From the NCBI RefSeq assembly GCF_001267175.1, contig NZ_CP012358.1, forward strand, positions 908,501 through 972,500: a stretch of 64,000 nt of DNA, written 5' to 3'. Under the pieces are notes generated by a model. The model was not told where the DNA came from and searched no databases. It saw nothing but the letters and a program-made list of their open reading frames with translations. Both the position numbers and the translations under genes were made by a program. The DNA is from Thiopseudomonas alkaliphila. GTDB lineage: Bacteria; Pseudomonadota; Gammaproteobacteria; Pseudomonadales; Pseudomonadaceae. Below are positions 18,702 through 27,877 of the stretch, in pieces (the first letter of the stretch is position 1; every line of letters starts with the position of its first letter).

Positions 18702-19910
18702 ATGACCCACGTCAGACCCCCTATTCGCCTCAATTGGCAACTCATTATTTTATTGGCATCGCTCAGTGCCATTGTCGCTACCGCCATTGATATGTACTTA
18801 CCGGCATTTCCTGCGGTTGGCGATAGCTTTAATATTTCTGCTGGCCAAGTACAACAAACACTGACGGTGTTTTTAATTGGCCTAGGTGTCGGTCAAGGCC
18901 TGTATGGCCCTTTACTGGATCGCTTTGGGCGTAAGCTGCCACTGCTTCTAGGCATTAGTATTTTTACCCTAAGCTCGGTATTTGCTGCGACCACCGATAG
19001 TTTTGAAGGTTTACTGCTAGCCCGTTTCTTTCAAGCCATCGGCGCTGCGGCTGGCGCGGTGACGCCCCGGGCAGTGGTAGCCGATACCTGTGATGTGCAA
19101 GACTCAGCACGAATTTTTTCGATGCTGATGCAAGTAATGATGATCGCTCCCATTACAGCCCCCTTAATTGGTGGCATGATTTTACGCTTTGGTGAGTGGC
19201 ACAGTATTTTCTGGACCTTAGCCGCCGTTGGGGTAATTTGCTTAACCTTCAGCTGGCGCTTACTGCCGGAAACCTTGGCCCCGGAAAATCGTTTACCCTT
19301 AGCTTTCTCAAAGGTTTTGAAAAGTTATGGCGAGCTACTGGGCAATCCAAGATTTTTACTCTTTACCTTAGCCACTGGCGGCACCTTAGGTGCACTTTTT
19401 AGCTATATCAGTAATTCGCCTTTTGTTTTTATTAGCCACTTTAATTTCACTCCCGAGCAATTTAGTTACTTATTTGCTGCCAACGCTGGCGTGATGATTG
19501 TGATCAGCCAAATTAACCTGCGCTTACTTAAGGTCATGCAGGTGCATCGTATTTTTTACCTAGGCATTGGTTTATTTATCGCGCTTGCCATTAGCTTAAC
19601 GGCCACTGCTCTTCTGAGCGAAATCTCAGCGCTAAGCTACGCCCTGCTGCTCGGCTTAGCTATGGCCATGCTGGGCTTAGTCACAGGTAACCTTACTGCT
19701 CTAACGATGGCCCAAGCCCAGCAACATGCCGGAATTGCTTCTTCTTTAATGGGTATGATGCAGTTTGTGATTGCAGGGATAGTCGGGCTGATTGTGAGCT
19801 TATTCCCCCAAACCTTAAGCACCCTGCCGATCGCCCTAACCGCCTGCGGCAGCGTGGCCTTAATGCTCAGTAAAGCAGCGCTTAGCTTTTCTTCTACCCG
19901 AGCAAATTAA
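18702..19910 (+). CDS. Bcr/CflA-family multidrug efflux MFS transporter
   Basis: A 402-residue 12-helix major-facilitator drug:proton antiporter. The family signature between helices 2 and 3 is clear (GLYGPLLDRFGRKLPLL), and helix 1 has the ATAIDMYLPAFP motif typical of Bcr/CflA. Helix 5 contains VMMIAPITAPLIGG, matching antiporter motif C. E. coli Bcr exports bicyclomycin and sulfonamides; the substrate here is unknown. Transcribed alone and ended by a clear hairpin. Confidence 0.92.
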   Translation: MTHVRPPIRLNWQLIILLASLSAIVATAIDMYLPAFPAVGDSFNISAGQVQQTLTVFLIGLGVGQGLYGPLLDRFGRKLPLLLGISIFTLSSVFAATTDSFEGLLLARFFQAIGAAAGAVTPRAVVADTCDVQDSARIFSMLMQVMMIAPITAPLIGGMILRFGEWHSIFWTLAAVGVICLTFSWRLLPETLAPENRLPLAFSKVLKSYGELLGNPRFLLFTLATGGTLGALFSYISNSPFVFISHFNFTPEQFSYLFAANAGVMIVISQINLRLLKVMQVHRIFYLGIGLFIALAISLTATALLSEISALSYALLLGLAMAMLGLVTGNLTALTMAQAQQHAGIASSLMGMMQFVIAGIVGLIVSLFPQTLSTLPIALTACGSVALMLSKAALSFSSTRAN

Positions 19911-19924
19911 AGCGATCGATCTTG

Positions 19925-19957
19925 GCTAAGGGCTCGAGTCAGTTGTGAGCCCTTAGC
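19925..19957 (+). terminator. Terminator of the Bcr/CflA gene
   Basis: An 11-bp perfect stem, GCTAAGGGCTC (19925-19935) with GAGCCCTTAGC (19947-19957), with an 11-base loop. It begins 15 bases after the stop codon, and T-rich sequence lies downstream. Confidence 0.7.
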
Positions 19958-20046
19958 TAAGGGCTTATTTCTTATGGCTTTTTTAGCCTCAATCAGTAAA
20001 ATACGGCGCGCACGGAAGCACTTAATGATTTTACCTCGAGGCTTTC

Positions 20047-20997
20047 GTGAACCAAATTTTCCAACTGTTAAAAGATTTAGTCACCGGCAGTGGCTTGCCA
20101 CGTCCAATTAACTACCTGTATCAAGCGGCCTTGATCGGTCTTTTGACGCTTGCACTGCTGATTCAACCTAATTTTTCAAATTCGCAGTGGCTACAAACTG
20201 CGCTGCATTATGCACACTGGCTTGAGCCGTACTTTCCAGAACTGGCGGAATATTTACCACGGACAACAACAGCCCCCTCTAAGCCAACCCCAAGTATTCA
20301 ACCAGGCAGTTACCCAGACTTTCCAGGGAATAAAGCGCCCCATCAACTGAGCAGTTTTGCCCAAGCCAAAAATCAAGCATGGAAAATCTACGCGGTTAAC
20401 CCCTTCAATCCAGCACAACCGGTGAAAGACTTTTACTGTGGCTGCGATATCCATGGCAACCGTTTGGACTTAAAGTCCTGCGGTTACGTGCCACGCAAAA
20501 ATGCCAACCGAGCGCAACGGGTTGAGTGGGAACATATCGTGCCGGCCTGGACCATCGGCCATCAACGGCAATGCTGGCAAGATGGGGGACGTAAAAACTG
20601 TGCCGCAAATGACCCAGTATTTCGCGTAGCTGAAGCGGATCTACATAACTTGGTACCGGTGGTGGGTGAGGTTAACGGTGATCGCAGTAATTTTGTCTTA
20701 ACCGAGTGGCGGGAAGCCCCTAGTCAGTATGGTCGCTGTGAGTTCGTGGTGGATTTTAAACAGCGCAAAGCCATGCCACCTGAACATACCCGCGGCGCCA
20801 TTGCCAGGTCTTATTTATATATGGCCGATACCTATCAGCTGCGTTTATCCAAGTCTGATCGGCGCATCTATGAAATCTGGCATAAAAAATACCCCGTTAA
20901 CGCTTGGGAAAAGTGGCGAAATCAAGCCAATGCTTGTGTGCAAAAAAATGCCAACCCCTATGTTGGCCCTGTTGATTTACGCCGTTGCGAGTCCTAA
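20047..20997 (+). CDS. Endonuclease I family (EndA/NucM-like) nuclease
   Basis: A non-specific beta-beta-alpha-metal nuclease. The catalytic motif VEWEHIVPAWTIG, the cysteine-bearing CGCDIHG and CWQDGGRKNCAAND segments, and ADLHNLVPVVGEVNGDRSN all match endonuclease I, as do YLYMADTYQL and the terminal half. 316 residues, longer than EndA because of an extra ~100-residue N-terminus with a hydrophobic helix near residues 25-40, which probably exports or anchors it in the membrane. Start GTG at 20047 with GAGG 5 bases upstream. Confidence 0.9.
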   Translation: MNQIFQLLKDLVTGSGLPRPINYLYQAALIGLLTLALLIQPNFSNSQWLQTALHYAHWLEPYFPELAEYLPRTTTAPSKPTPSIQPGSYPDFPGNKAPHQLSSFAQAKNQAWKIYAVNPFNPAQPVKDFYCGCDIHGNRLDLKSCGYVPRKNANRAQRVEWEHIVPAWTIGHQRQCWQDGGRKNCAANDPVFRVAEADLHNLVPVVGEVNGDRSNFVLTEWREAPSQYGRCEFVVDFKQRKAMPPEHTRGAIARSYLYMADTYQLRLSKSDRRIYEIWHKKYPVNAWEKWRNQANACVQKNANPYVGPVDLRRCES

Positions 20998-21034
20998 TCT
21001 AGGGCTTTCTTTACTTACCAACTAGGCCATTGTG

Positions 21035-21997
21035 ATGCCGGCTCAGCCACCCAATCCACGTATTTCGTTAGCCATTAGCAGCTGCTTAACTGGCGCTAAG
21101 GTGCGCTATAACGCGGCGCATAAGTACAGTGCGCTGTGTATGGAACACTTGCAGCCATGGATTGAGTGGTTGCCTCTTTGCCCAGAAATGGCCATCGGGT
21201 TAGGCACGCCACGTCCACCGATTCAACAGCAACAACCCAGCGCCAAGGCCATTACCGCCTTAGATGTAGTCAACGTCCAGACACCCAGCATTAGCCATGG
21301 CGTAGCCATTCAGCACTATGCGCAGCAGGTGGCCCAACAGCTTCAACAGCACGCGGTGGCCGGCTATGTATTGATGCAAAAATCGCCTTCTTGCGCTCTC
21401 AGCTCTAGCACCATCTTTTATCCTCAAGGCCAACTGTCTGCGCAACCTGGATTTTTTATCCGTTGCCTACAACAACACCTGCCTTTACTGCCAATGATTG
21501 AGCAACAACAGCTAGCGCAGCCAGAATTGCGACTGCACTTTTTCTATCGGGTACAGTGTTATTACCAATGGCAGCAATTAATCCAACAACCACTGCAACC
21601 TGCAGCGCTCTATCACTTTCATAGCTGCTACAAATATCTGCTGATGGCGCGGGATCCTGCCTGTTATAAACGGCTTGGCCAACAACTGGCAATGGCCGCT
21701 AAACAACCACTGAGCGGGGAGTTTTTAGCACACTATATTCACCAGCTGCTACAAGCCTTGGCTTTACCCGCCCAACGGGGGCGTGAATATAACGCGCTGC
21801 TGCATATTAAAGGTTACTTAAAGCAACTCACAGCCAGCGAGACACAACAGCTTGATACAGCGCTGAGCGCCTTTCAGCAGCAACAGCAAACACTACCTCA
21901 GGTGCTGCTGTTGTTTCAGCAGCTATTGGCTCGCTACCCACAACCCTACCTCCAGCAACAGGTGCTGCTGTTTCCCTGGCTGCCGCTACTTAGTTAG
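21035..21997 (+). CDS. DUF523 and DUF1722 (YbgA-like) two-domain protein
   Basis: A 320-residue cytoplasmic protein. Residues ~8-150 are DUF523: ISSCLTGAKVRYNAAHK, LPLCPEMAIGLGTPRPPI, and MQKSPSCAL with conserved cysteines. Residues ~190-310 are DUF1722, with YHFHSCYKYLLMARDP and REYNALLHIKGYLKQL. The same fusion is widespread in gammaproteobacteria. Its role is unknown, though it often sits near photolyase-type genes; none is seen here. It is very Gln-rich. The ATG at 21035 directly follows a GTG codon; the ribosome-binding site is weak for both. Confidence 0.88.
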   Translation: MPAQPPNPRISLAISSCLTGAKVRYNAAHKYSALCMEHLQPWIEWLPLCPEMAIGLGTPRPPIQQQQPSAKAITALDVVNVQTPSISHGVAIQHYAQQVAQQLQQHAVAGYVLMQKSPSCALSSSTIFYPQGQLSAQPGFFIRCLQQHLPLLPMIEQQQLAQPELRLHFFYRVQCYYQWQQLIQQPLQPAALYHFHSCYKYLLMARDPACYKRLGQQLAMAAKQPLSGEFLAHYIHQLLQALALPAQRGREYNALLHIKGYLKQLTASETQQLDTALSAFQQQQQTLPQVLLLFQQLLARYPQPYLQQQVLLFPWLPLLS

Positions 21998-22013
21998 CTA
22001 CACAATAAAGCCA

Positions 22014-22631
22014 CTAGAGCACATAAACAAAGATGCTAATAAACTGCATGATGCTGCCGGCTAAAACAAATAAGTGCCAAATGCCATGTCCATGCTGAAT
22101 TTTTTCATCTAGAACAAAGAAAACCACCCCCAAACTATAGGTCACTCCGCCGGCCACTAGCCACGCTAAACCCGCCACGGGCATGGCTGCAACCAAAGGT
22201 TTTAAAGCAATCACAATTAACCAGCCCATTACTAAATAAATAATGAGCGATAGCACGCGGGTTCGCTTTCCTAACCAGAACTCTTGAATAATGCCGATCA
22301 CAGCAAGGCTCCAGTTAATCCCAAACAAGGTCCAGCCCCAGGCTCCTTCTAAGGTAATCAAGGTAAAGGGGGTGTAACTACCCGCAATTAACAGATAAAT
22401 CGCACAGTGATCCAGTTTTTGAAAAATCTGTTTCAGCCGCCCACTGACCGAGTGATACAGCGTTGAAGTGGTGTAGAGAGTCACTAAGCTGCCACCATAA
22501 ACACTGGCACTGACTATTTCTTTCACTGCGCCCTGCCAGGCACTACTAATCACCAAACATACACAACCAATCAGCGCCAGCACCGCCCCGACACAATGAC
22601 TGATGGCATTAAAGCGCTCACCGTAATACAT
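22014..22631 (-). CDS. Haemolysin III family (PAQR-type) membrane protein
   Basis: A 205-residue protein with seven predicted membrane helices. The N-terminal GERFNAISHCVGAVLALIG and the C-terminal HGHGIWHLFVLAGS give the conserved His set of the PAQR/HlyIII family, which binds zinc in its better-studied members. Cell lysis is not the likely role; membrane homeostasis is suspected for this group. It starts 3 bases after the end of the upstream heme-binding-barrel gene, so the two are one operon. Confidence 0.9.
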   Translation of the reverse strand: MYYGERFNAISHCVGAVLALIGCVCLVISSAWQGAVKEIVSASVYGGSLVTLYTTSTLYHSVSGRLKQIFQKLDHCAIYLLIAGSYTPFTLITLEGAWGWTLFGINWSLAVIGIIQEFWLGKRTRVLSLIIYLVMGWLIVIALKPLVAAMPVAGLAWLVAGGVTYSLGVVFFVLDEKIQHGHGIWHLFVLAGSIMQFISIFVYVL

Positions 22632-22633
22632 GG

Positions 22634-23293
22634 TTAACCTCCGGTCTCTGTCGCCGCTTGCTGCGCTGCATAAGCGGTTGGATTTAAGCTCGGCTCAGCA
22701 ATTTTATACAAGTGATTATGATCCGTATGGGCAAAAGGCTCGGCTTGTCCAGGAATAATCAAGGTCGTTTCTTGACGGTAAGACCAGCTGCCATCAGCAT
22801 GGGTTTGTACTTCAATTACATAGCGCTCAGTCCGAAAGGCATGCTCTAAAAATGGATTAGAAGAAATTCCATTGGTTAACGAGCCGCGCACCGCCTCTAA
22901 ACGAAACTCTCGCGCCTGCGCATGGGTTTGCCCTACCGCCATCGCGGTTTGCCCACGGGGAATGGTTAAGGTTTGAATAATACTGCCGCTAGCCGGCTCC
23001 CACAGCCAATAGCCCACCTGATCATGAAAGGTTTCGTTGTCATCGGGTTTAAAAATACGAGTGTGATAGCGCAGACCGTAATACAGTTGCGGGCCATTGG
23101 TTTGCCCATCAATTGGCTGTAACTCGATTTGCTCAATAAATGCTTGATGCTCGGCGCCTTGTGCTTTGGGATTTACATCCATCCCCAATTGGCCTTGCCA
23201 AATACCGGCCATAGCACGTAAAGGACCAAGGTTGGCTAAGGTGTCGCTGTCTGGCTGGGGTTCGGTATAGATATCTTTGGGAAATTTCTGCAT
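22634..23293 (-). CDS. Heme-binding beta-barrel (nitrobindin-like, DUF1794) protein
   Basis: A 219-residue cytoplasmic protein of the FABP-like/nitrobindin group. It has the family core MAGIWQGQLG, FHDQVGYWLWEPASGSIIQTLTIPRG, and a C-terminal HTDHNHLYKI segment whose His fits the heme-ligand region. These proteins bind ferric heme and may sense or scavenge NO and peroxynitrite; the role here is inferred from the family. I use the ATG at 23293 (AGGTGAG just upstream) and not the longer frame starting at 23338, which adds a Cys/Arg-rich leader. Shares an operon with the haemolysin-III gene. Confidence 0.82.
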   Translation of the reverse strand: MQKFPKDIYTEPQPDSDTLANLGPLRAMAGIWQGQLGMDVNPKAQGAEHQAFIEQIELQPIDGQTNGPQLYYGLRYHTRIFKPDDNETFHDQVGYWLWEPASGSIIQTLTIPRGQTAMAVGQTHAQAREFRLEAVRGSLTNGISSNPFLEHAFRTERYVIEVQTHADGSWSYRQETTLIIPGQAEPFAHTDHNHLYKIAEPSLNPTAYAAQQAATETGG

Positions 23294-23410
23294 ACATCTC
23301 ACCTGTTTTGATTCGCCTCTTCTGCAGTTACCACTCATGCAGTCACGCGTACCCTATTAGGGTATACCTATCGCCCACCACTGCTAAGCATTTTGCCAAA
23401 ATAGCTGCGC

Positions 23411-24841
23411 TTATAACACCGGACCAATAGTGGCAATCACGTTATGCCATACCCGCCGCTTATAGCTCCAACTTAATACTTGCTCCAGCGCCACTGGCTC
23501 TGAATCTGCTATATAGGTTAACTGACGCTGTTCAATGGCTTGGGTGAGCGGTGCATCATAGAGCAAGATATTGTTCTCATAGTTCAAGTCAAAACTACGT
23601 AAATCCAAGTTAGACGAACCAATTAAACTGACCTTATCATCCACAGTTAATGTTTTGGCGTGCAATAACCCTGGCCCATGCTCGTAAATTAAACACCCTG
23701 CTTCCAGCAAGCGGTGGTAATAACTGCGACTGGCAGCAGCAACAATCCAGCTGTCATTTTGCTTGGGAAAAATTAGTTTAACCTTAACCCCGCGATGCGC
23801 TGCTGCACATAAGGCTTCAATCGTGGTGGTATCGGGCACAAAGTAGGGAGTGGATAAAATGATGCTGCGCTCGGCGCTGGCAAACAAATTAGTAAACAAC
23901 TGTGGAGTGGCACCGCGCCGTTCGGTGGGGCCGCTGCCCATCACCTGCGCCGCAAAACCTGACGCGTAATGGGTAGCTTGCAAAGGAATCAACTCTAAGG
24001 GCTCTTGGGTGGCCTGCATCCAATCACTGGCAAATAACAACTGATTTTGCGCCACTATCGGCCCTTCAAAGCGGAACATAATATCCACCCACGGCCCGTA
24101 TTGCTGTTTCACTAAAAATTCAGGGTCTGCCGCATTTTGGCTGCCACAATAGGTAATCTTGCAATCAATCACGGTAATTTTACGGTGGTTGCGCAGATCA
24201 ATACGGCTGGCAAATAAAGTGCGCACTAAGTTGCTATAGGGCAACGCCACTACTGCTTGCACTCCTGCCTGTTGCATCTGCCACCATAAGCCTGAGCCAA
24301 TCAACGCCCGTGACCCCATGCCATCAGCCAGTGCGCGGCACTTGACGCCGCGCCGCGCCGCGCGCATTAACGCTTCCGCAATTGCGGTGCCGGTATGATC
24401 ATTTAGCCAGATGTAATACAACACATGCACGTGATCAGTGGCCGCATCAATATCGGCAATCATTTGCTGCAAGGTCGCAGCGCTATCACTAAATAAGTGC
24501 GCTCGGTTTCCGCCCTGGGTATGAAAACCATTAATTGAGCCGGCATAGTGAAAGGCTGGGCGATACACCCGCTCAACCAGTTGTTCTACCTGTTCTGGCT
24601 GGCCCATAAAAGCCGCAGCTTTACGCTGAATTTCGGCAAAAATTTGATCGTGACGCTTTTTTGCATGCTTACCAATATCCACCTCACCAAATAGAAAGTA
24701 AATCATACTCCCCAAGTACGGCAGCACGTTCAGCACAATAAACCAGGCCAGACGCCCCGAAGGCTGCAGATCATCACGTAATAAAATCCGCAAGGTAAAC
24801 GACAGCACCAAGAGTGCATGCAGTATAAAAATAATCGACAT
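23411..24841 (-). CDS. cls: Cardiolipin synthase (phospholipase D family)
   Basis: Joins two phosphatidylglycerol molecules to make cardiolipin. The 476-residue protein begins with two hydrophobic helices (SIIFILHALLVLSFTLRILL, then VLPYLGSMIYFLFGE), as in ClsA. Both HKD motifs are complete: NHRKITVID near residue 220 and LHAKTLTVDDKVSLIGSSN near residue 395. The C-terminus has LTYIADSEPVALEQV. The ATG at 24841 has AGGTGG upstream and is preferred to the adjacent TTG. Monocistronic. Confidence 0.95.
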   Translation of the reverse strand: MSIIFILHALLVLSFTLRILLRDDLQPSGRLAWFIVLNVLPYLGSMIYFLFGEVDIGKHAKKRHDQIFAEIQRKAAAFMGQPEQVEQLVERVYRPAFHYAGSINGFHTQGGNRAHLFSDSAATLQQMIADIDAATDHVHVLYYIWLNDHTGTAIAEALMRAARRGVKCRALADGMGSRALIGSGLWWQMQQAGVQAVVALPYSNLVRTLFASRIDLRNHRKITVIDCKITYCGSQNAADPEFLVKQQYGPWVDIMFRFEGPIVAQNQLLFASDWMQATQEPLELIPLQATHYASGFAAQVMGSGPTERRGATPQLFTNLFASAERSIILSTPYFVPDTTTIEALCAAAHRGVKVKLIFPKQNDSWIVAAASRSYYHRLLEAGCLIYEHGPGLLHAKTLTVDDKVSLIGSSNLDLRSFDLNYENNILLYDAPLTQAIEQRQLTYIADSEPVALEQVLSWSYKRRVWHNVIATIGPVL

Positions 24842-25011
24842 CAACCCACCTAGTAACTGCCTTAAGCGTGAAATAATCGCAAATAGTAAAGCTCTGAGTA
24901 AAATTATCCAGTCACAATGCCCCTGCTTTTACTCGATGACTACAAAATGCCGACTAATTTAGGTACCTTGCCCTTAACCTATCGTCATTTCATTAAAAAG
25001 GAAACTAACCT

Positions 25012-25434
25012 ATGTCCCATGACCTGTACCAAAAAGGCATCCGTAAGATTCAAGAGCTGACCAATTCACCAGATGATGACCCTACTGGCTTTATGGATAT
25101 TGGTGAGGCCTTTAGTGATATTGCCCCCGATCTGAAAAATTATGTGGTCGAGTACGCCTTCGGTGGCATTTACTCGCGCCCTGGGCTAGATAATAAACAA
25201 AAGGTCTTAACCACTATTACCGCGCTTGTGGCACAAGGCAAACCACAAATTGCGATGCACATTAAAACCGGCTTAAGCGTTGGCTTAACTGGCGAAGAAA
25301 TTGTGGGCTGCATTATGCACCTGATTCCTTACGTGGGTTTTCCCAGCGTAATTAATGCGCTAAGCGTCACCCAGCAAGTCTTTAACGAGCAAGGCATCAG
25401 TGTCGACACCTCTGCAGTCACTGCAGCCAAGTAA
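25012..25434 (+). CDS. Carboxymuconolactone decarboxylase-like (AhpD-fold) protein
   Basis: A 140-residue CMD-family helical protein with KNYVVEYAFGGIYSRPGLDNKQKVLTTI and GLTGEEIVGCIMHLIPYVGFP, the paired-helix core. There is one Cys in GCIMHL and no CxxC, so a peroxidase role through a cysteine pair is unlikely. The substrate cannot be told from sequence. Aromatic catabolism genes are absent nearby. AAAAAGGAA lies just before the ATG, and a strong terminator follows. It stands alone between the cardiolipin synthase and the monooxygenase. Confidence 0.87.
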   Translation: MSHDLYQKGIRKIQELTNSPDDDPTGFMDIGEAFSDIAPDLKNYVVEYAFGGIYSRPGLDNKQKVLTTITALVAQGKPQIAMHIKTGLSVGLTGEEIVGCIMHLIPYVGFPSVINALSVTQQVFNEQGISVDTSAVTAAK

Positions 25435-25453
25435 GTTTTTAACACTACACAAA

Positions 25454-25490
25454 AAAGCCCCAACAGCGGATCGCTATTGGGGCTTTATTT
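25454..25490. terminator. Rho-independent terminator between convergent genes
   Basis: AAAGCCCCAA (25454-25463) pairs with TTGGGGCTTT (25477-25486), with an inner AGCG/CGCT stem, and T-rich sequence follows on both strands. It ends the CMD-like gene and can also end the oppositely oriented monooxygenase gene. Confidence 0.88.
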
Positions 25491-25522
25491 TAGCTAAGTG
25501 AAATCAGACTATTATTTTATCT

Positions 25523-26917
25523 TTAGCCATTACTGGCACGCTTTTGCGGCTTAGTTAGGGTCAGATTTAAAAAATGCTCTAGGGAGTCATCCAAAATCTC
25601 TAGCCACGGCTGTGGTAGCTCTGGGGCTAAGGTATTGGTTAACGTTGAGCGATAGGATTTTTCACGAAAGCCCATAATGTTGTGCTTTTTATCGTGCTGC
25701 CACTGCTTAAAAATCTCGGCCTGCTTTTCTACCGCAAATTCTGGATAATCAGTAGGTTGCGTCAGATCACGAATGTATTTAGCCTGAAAATCAATTTCTT
25801 GATCGGCATTTTGTAACTGCTCACACTCCGCCAGCCACTTTTGCTCGTCTGCTTCACGCTCAGCAAGCGCTGGTAAAGGCAACTTACCTAGCATTACATC
25901 GCGCGCATACCACGCTTGAGCGTCAAACATATTAAAGGTGAAGTATTGATCCTGCATCCCCAGATAAATTAGCTGGGGATTTGGCTGCCAGAAAATACCC
26001 TTATATAAGTTAGCAGGATACAAACAGTTATGGGTTTGTAAGCGTAACTCATCCGGTAAAAACGGGAAATGAAACATATACCCCGTACACATAATCACTG
26101 CATCAAAGCGCTGGCTGGTTCCATCTGCAAAGTAGGCAATATCATCTTCAAAGCGTGTAATGAGCGGTACTTCTTTAATTGATTCTGGCCACGCATAACC
26201 CAGTGGCTTGCTGCGATAACTAATGGTGATCGAGTTAGCGCCGTATTTATAGCACTGGGTACCAATATCTTCGGCAGAAAAACTGCCACCGACCAATAGA
26301 ATATCTTGGTCTTTAAACTCTAAGGCATCACGAAAATCATGGGCATGCATTACCCGCCCAGTAAACTCTTCTAAACCTTCAAAGTACGGCATATTTGGGG
26401 TTGAAAAATGCCCAGTCGCTACCACCACATAATCAAACTCATCGGTTTCTTGCTCACCGGTTTTATGGTTCATCACGGTGACGGTAAACTTTTTTGTGTC
26501 CTCATCAAAGGTCACCCAGCGTACAGGACACTCAAAGCGGATGTACTTGCGGATCTCTTGTTGGTTAATCCGCCCCATGATGTAGTCTTTCAACACTTCC
26601 CGCGGTGGGTAGGAAGGAATTGGCTCGCCAAAGTGCTCTTCAAACGAATAGTCAGCAAACTCTAAACATTCTTTGGGACCATTTGACCACAGATAACGAT
26701 ACATACTGCCATGCACTGGCTCACCATTACGGTCTAACCCCGTACGCCAGGTGTAATTCCACATGCCACCAATATCGTTTTGCTTTTCATAGCAGATAAT
26801 TTCTGGAAGATTTTTTACACCGGCTAAACGCGCCGCTTCAAAGGCACGTAACTGAGCTAATCCACTAGGGCCGGCACCTAAAATTGCAATTTTTTTATTA
26901 GTCAAAACTTTCTCCAT
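25523..26917 (-). CDS. tmm: Trimethylamine monooxygenase (flavin-containing monooxygenase family)
   Basis: A 464-residue FAD/NADPH enzyme very like Methylocella Tmm, which oxidises trimethylamine to its N-oxide. FAD motif ILGAGPSGLAQLRAF, then QNDIGGMWNYTWRTGLD, HGSMYRYLWSNGPKECLEF, the FMO signature FTGRVMHAHDF, NADPH motif VGGSFSAEDIGTQCYKYG, and the C-terminal MFDAQAWYARDVMLGKLPLP all match that family. Broader N- or S-oxygenation, such as indigo formation or dimethyl sulfide oxidation, is possible. No TMAO demethylase or transporter is seen beside it. An 8-bp inverted repeat overlaps the start codon. Confidence 0.86.
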   Translation of the reverse strand: MEKVLTNKKIAILGAGPSGLAQLRAFEAARLAGVKNLPEIICYEKQNDIGGMWNYTWRTGLDRNGEPVHGSMYRYLWSNGPKECLEFADYSFEEHFGEPIPSYPPREVLKDYIMGRINQQEIRKYIRFECPVRWVTFDEDTKKFTVTVMNHKTGEQETDEFDYVVVATGHFSTPNMPYFEGLEEFTGRVMHAHDFRDALEFKDQDILLVGGSFSAEDIGTQCYKYGANSITISYRSKPLGYAWPESIKEVPLITRFEDDIAYFADGTSQRFDAVIMCTGYMFHFPFLPDELRLQTHNCLYPANLYKGIFWQPNPQLIYLGMQDQYFTFNMFDAQAWYARDVMLGKLPLPALAEREADEQKWLAECEQLQNADQEIDFQAKYIRDLTQPTDYPEFAVEKQAEIFKQWQHDKKHNIMGFREKSYRSTLTNTLAPELPQPWLEILDDSLEHFLNLTLTKPQKRASNG

Positions 26918-26934
26918 CAGTTAATCAACTGATG
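26915..26934 (-). promoter_or_regulatory. Inverted repeat covering the tmm start codon
   Basis: CATCAGTT and AACTGATG form a perfect 8-bp inverted repeat with a 4-base spacer, and the left arm contains the tmm ATG. No Shine-Dalgarno is evident. It could be a repressor operator or a start-sequestering RNA hairpin. No binding protein can be named. Confidence 0.4.
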
Positions 26935-27008
26935 ATTATAGCATTTTTCGAAAATTGACGTTTTTACTGCAAATTAGCCGCTTCTTTACCACTTTTCGCT
27001 ATTGTGTT

Positions 27009-27470
27009 TCACTGCAATTGACAGACCAAATACAGCTGATCAAAGTGCTGGATGCCCTGTTCAAACACAGGCTCTGCATAGTGCTCTAGAAAAAAGTTCT
27101 TTCTAATTTGTTCAACCCTAAATCCCTGACGCTGGTAAAAGCCAAGCTGATAACCAAAGCAACCGGTAGCCACTGCGAGCTGCTGTGCTCCTTGCTGGCG
27201 ATAGTAATCCAGCAGCCAGCGCAATAATAAACTGCCATAACCTTGCTGCTGAGCCTCAGGCTGTACAGCAATCGCCATGATTTCATACTTACTGTCGCCC
27301 ATGGGCTGAACTAAGGCTGCTCCCAGCAGTTGCTGTTCTAGCTGCAAACTAATGCCTTGGCAGGCGGGTAAATAACGCTGAATTTGCTTAGGCTCTGGGT
27401 CGGCCAGCAGCAATAACTCCAGCGGTAAATACTGGGCAGGACAAAGGCTAATCACTGGTAATGAGGACAT
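27009..27470 (-). CDS. GNAT-family N-acetyltransferase
   Basis: A 153-residue acetyltransferase. The acetyl-CoA-binding region AIAVQPEAQQQGYGSLLLRWL (motif A, Q-x-x-G-x-G) is in the middle, and YQRQGFRVEQIRKNFF lies near the end. The substrate is unknown. Start ATG at 27470; the frame also opens at a TTG nine codons upstream, but its extra residues are not typical of the family. Ribosome-binding site is weak. Two bases are shared with no neighbour; the gene is on the same strand as the preceding small periplasmic gene but 48 bases away. Confidence 0.82.
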   Translation of the reverse strand: MSSLPVISLCPAQYLPLELLLLADPEPKQIQRYLPACQGISLQLEQQLLGAALVQPMGDSKYEIMAIAVQPEAQQQGYGSLLLRWLLDYYRQQGAQQLAVATGCFGYQLGFYQRQGFRVEQIRKNFFLEHYAEPVFEQGIQHFDQLYLVCQLQ

Positions 27471-27517
27471 AGCTGATGCTCGCTTGGCTAAAACCAAGCA
27501 GTGTACCTTAGCCGCAC

Positions 27518-27877
27518 TTAGCGCTGCATGCTAAACAATTCATCACCCACCACCATCTTGTATTCACTGTGCAGGGTTTGATCATCTAGCTTTAGCTCTC
27601 GGCTCAAAATCACTGCTTGTGGTCGATAGGCATATAAATAACCATAGCTGCTGCAAGTGAGGCTCTGGCCATCTTCAAACAAGATGGTGCGGCCTTTTTT
27701 ACAGCCTTTAAACGCACTGTCTTGGCTGCCATCGGTATCTACCCAGCCTTTAATTTGCTTACGCTCAACAATCTGGTAGCCGGTGAGTTCGCCTAAAGTA
27801 TCCACTAACTCTGCTTGGGCCTGCAGACTGAATAAACCTAAGCCTATACCTAGCCCTACCATCCAACGCTTGTTCAT
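27518..27877 (-). CDS. Hypothetical periplasmic protein
   Basis: A 119-residue protein with a clear signal peptide (positively charged MNKRW, hydrophobic stretch, cleavage after AQA). The mature part has two Cys (GCKKGR and LTCSSYG) that could form a disulfide, and Tyr-rich SYGYLYAYRP. I do not recognise the family and do not assign a function. It follows cbiB divergently, about 215 bases away. Confidence 0.7.
   Translation of the reverse strand: MNKRWMVGLGIGLGLFSLQAQAELVDTLGELTGYQIVERKQIKGWVDTDGSQDSAFKGCKKGRTILFEDGQSLTCSSYGYLYAYRPQAVILSRELKLDDQTLHSEYKMVVGDELFSMQR

Noticed and set aside
25012-25434. Assignment of the CMD-like gene as a true PcaC or AhpD
   Set aside because: It lacks a CxxC motif and no protocatechuate or peroxidase partner genes are adjacent.
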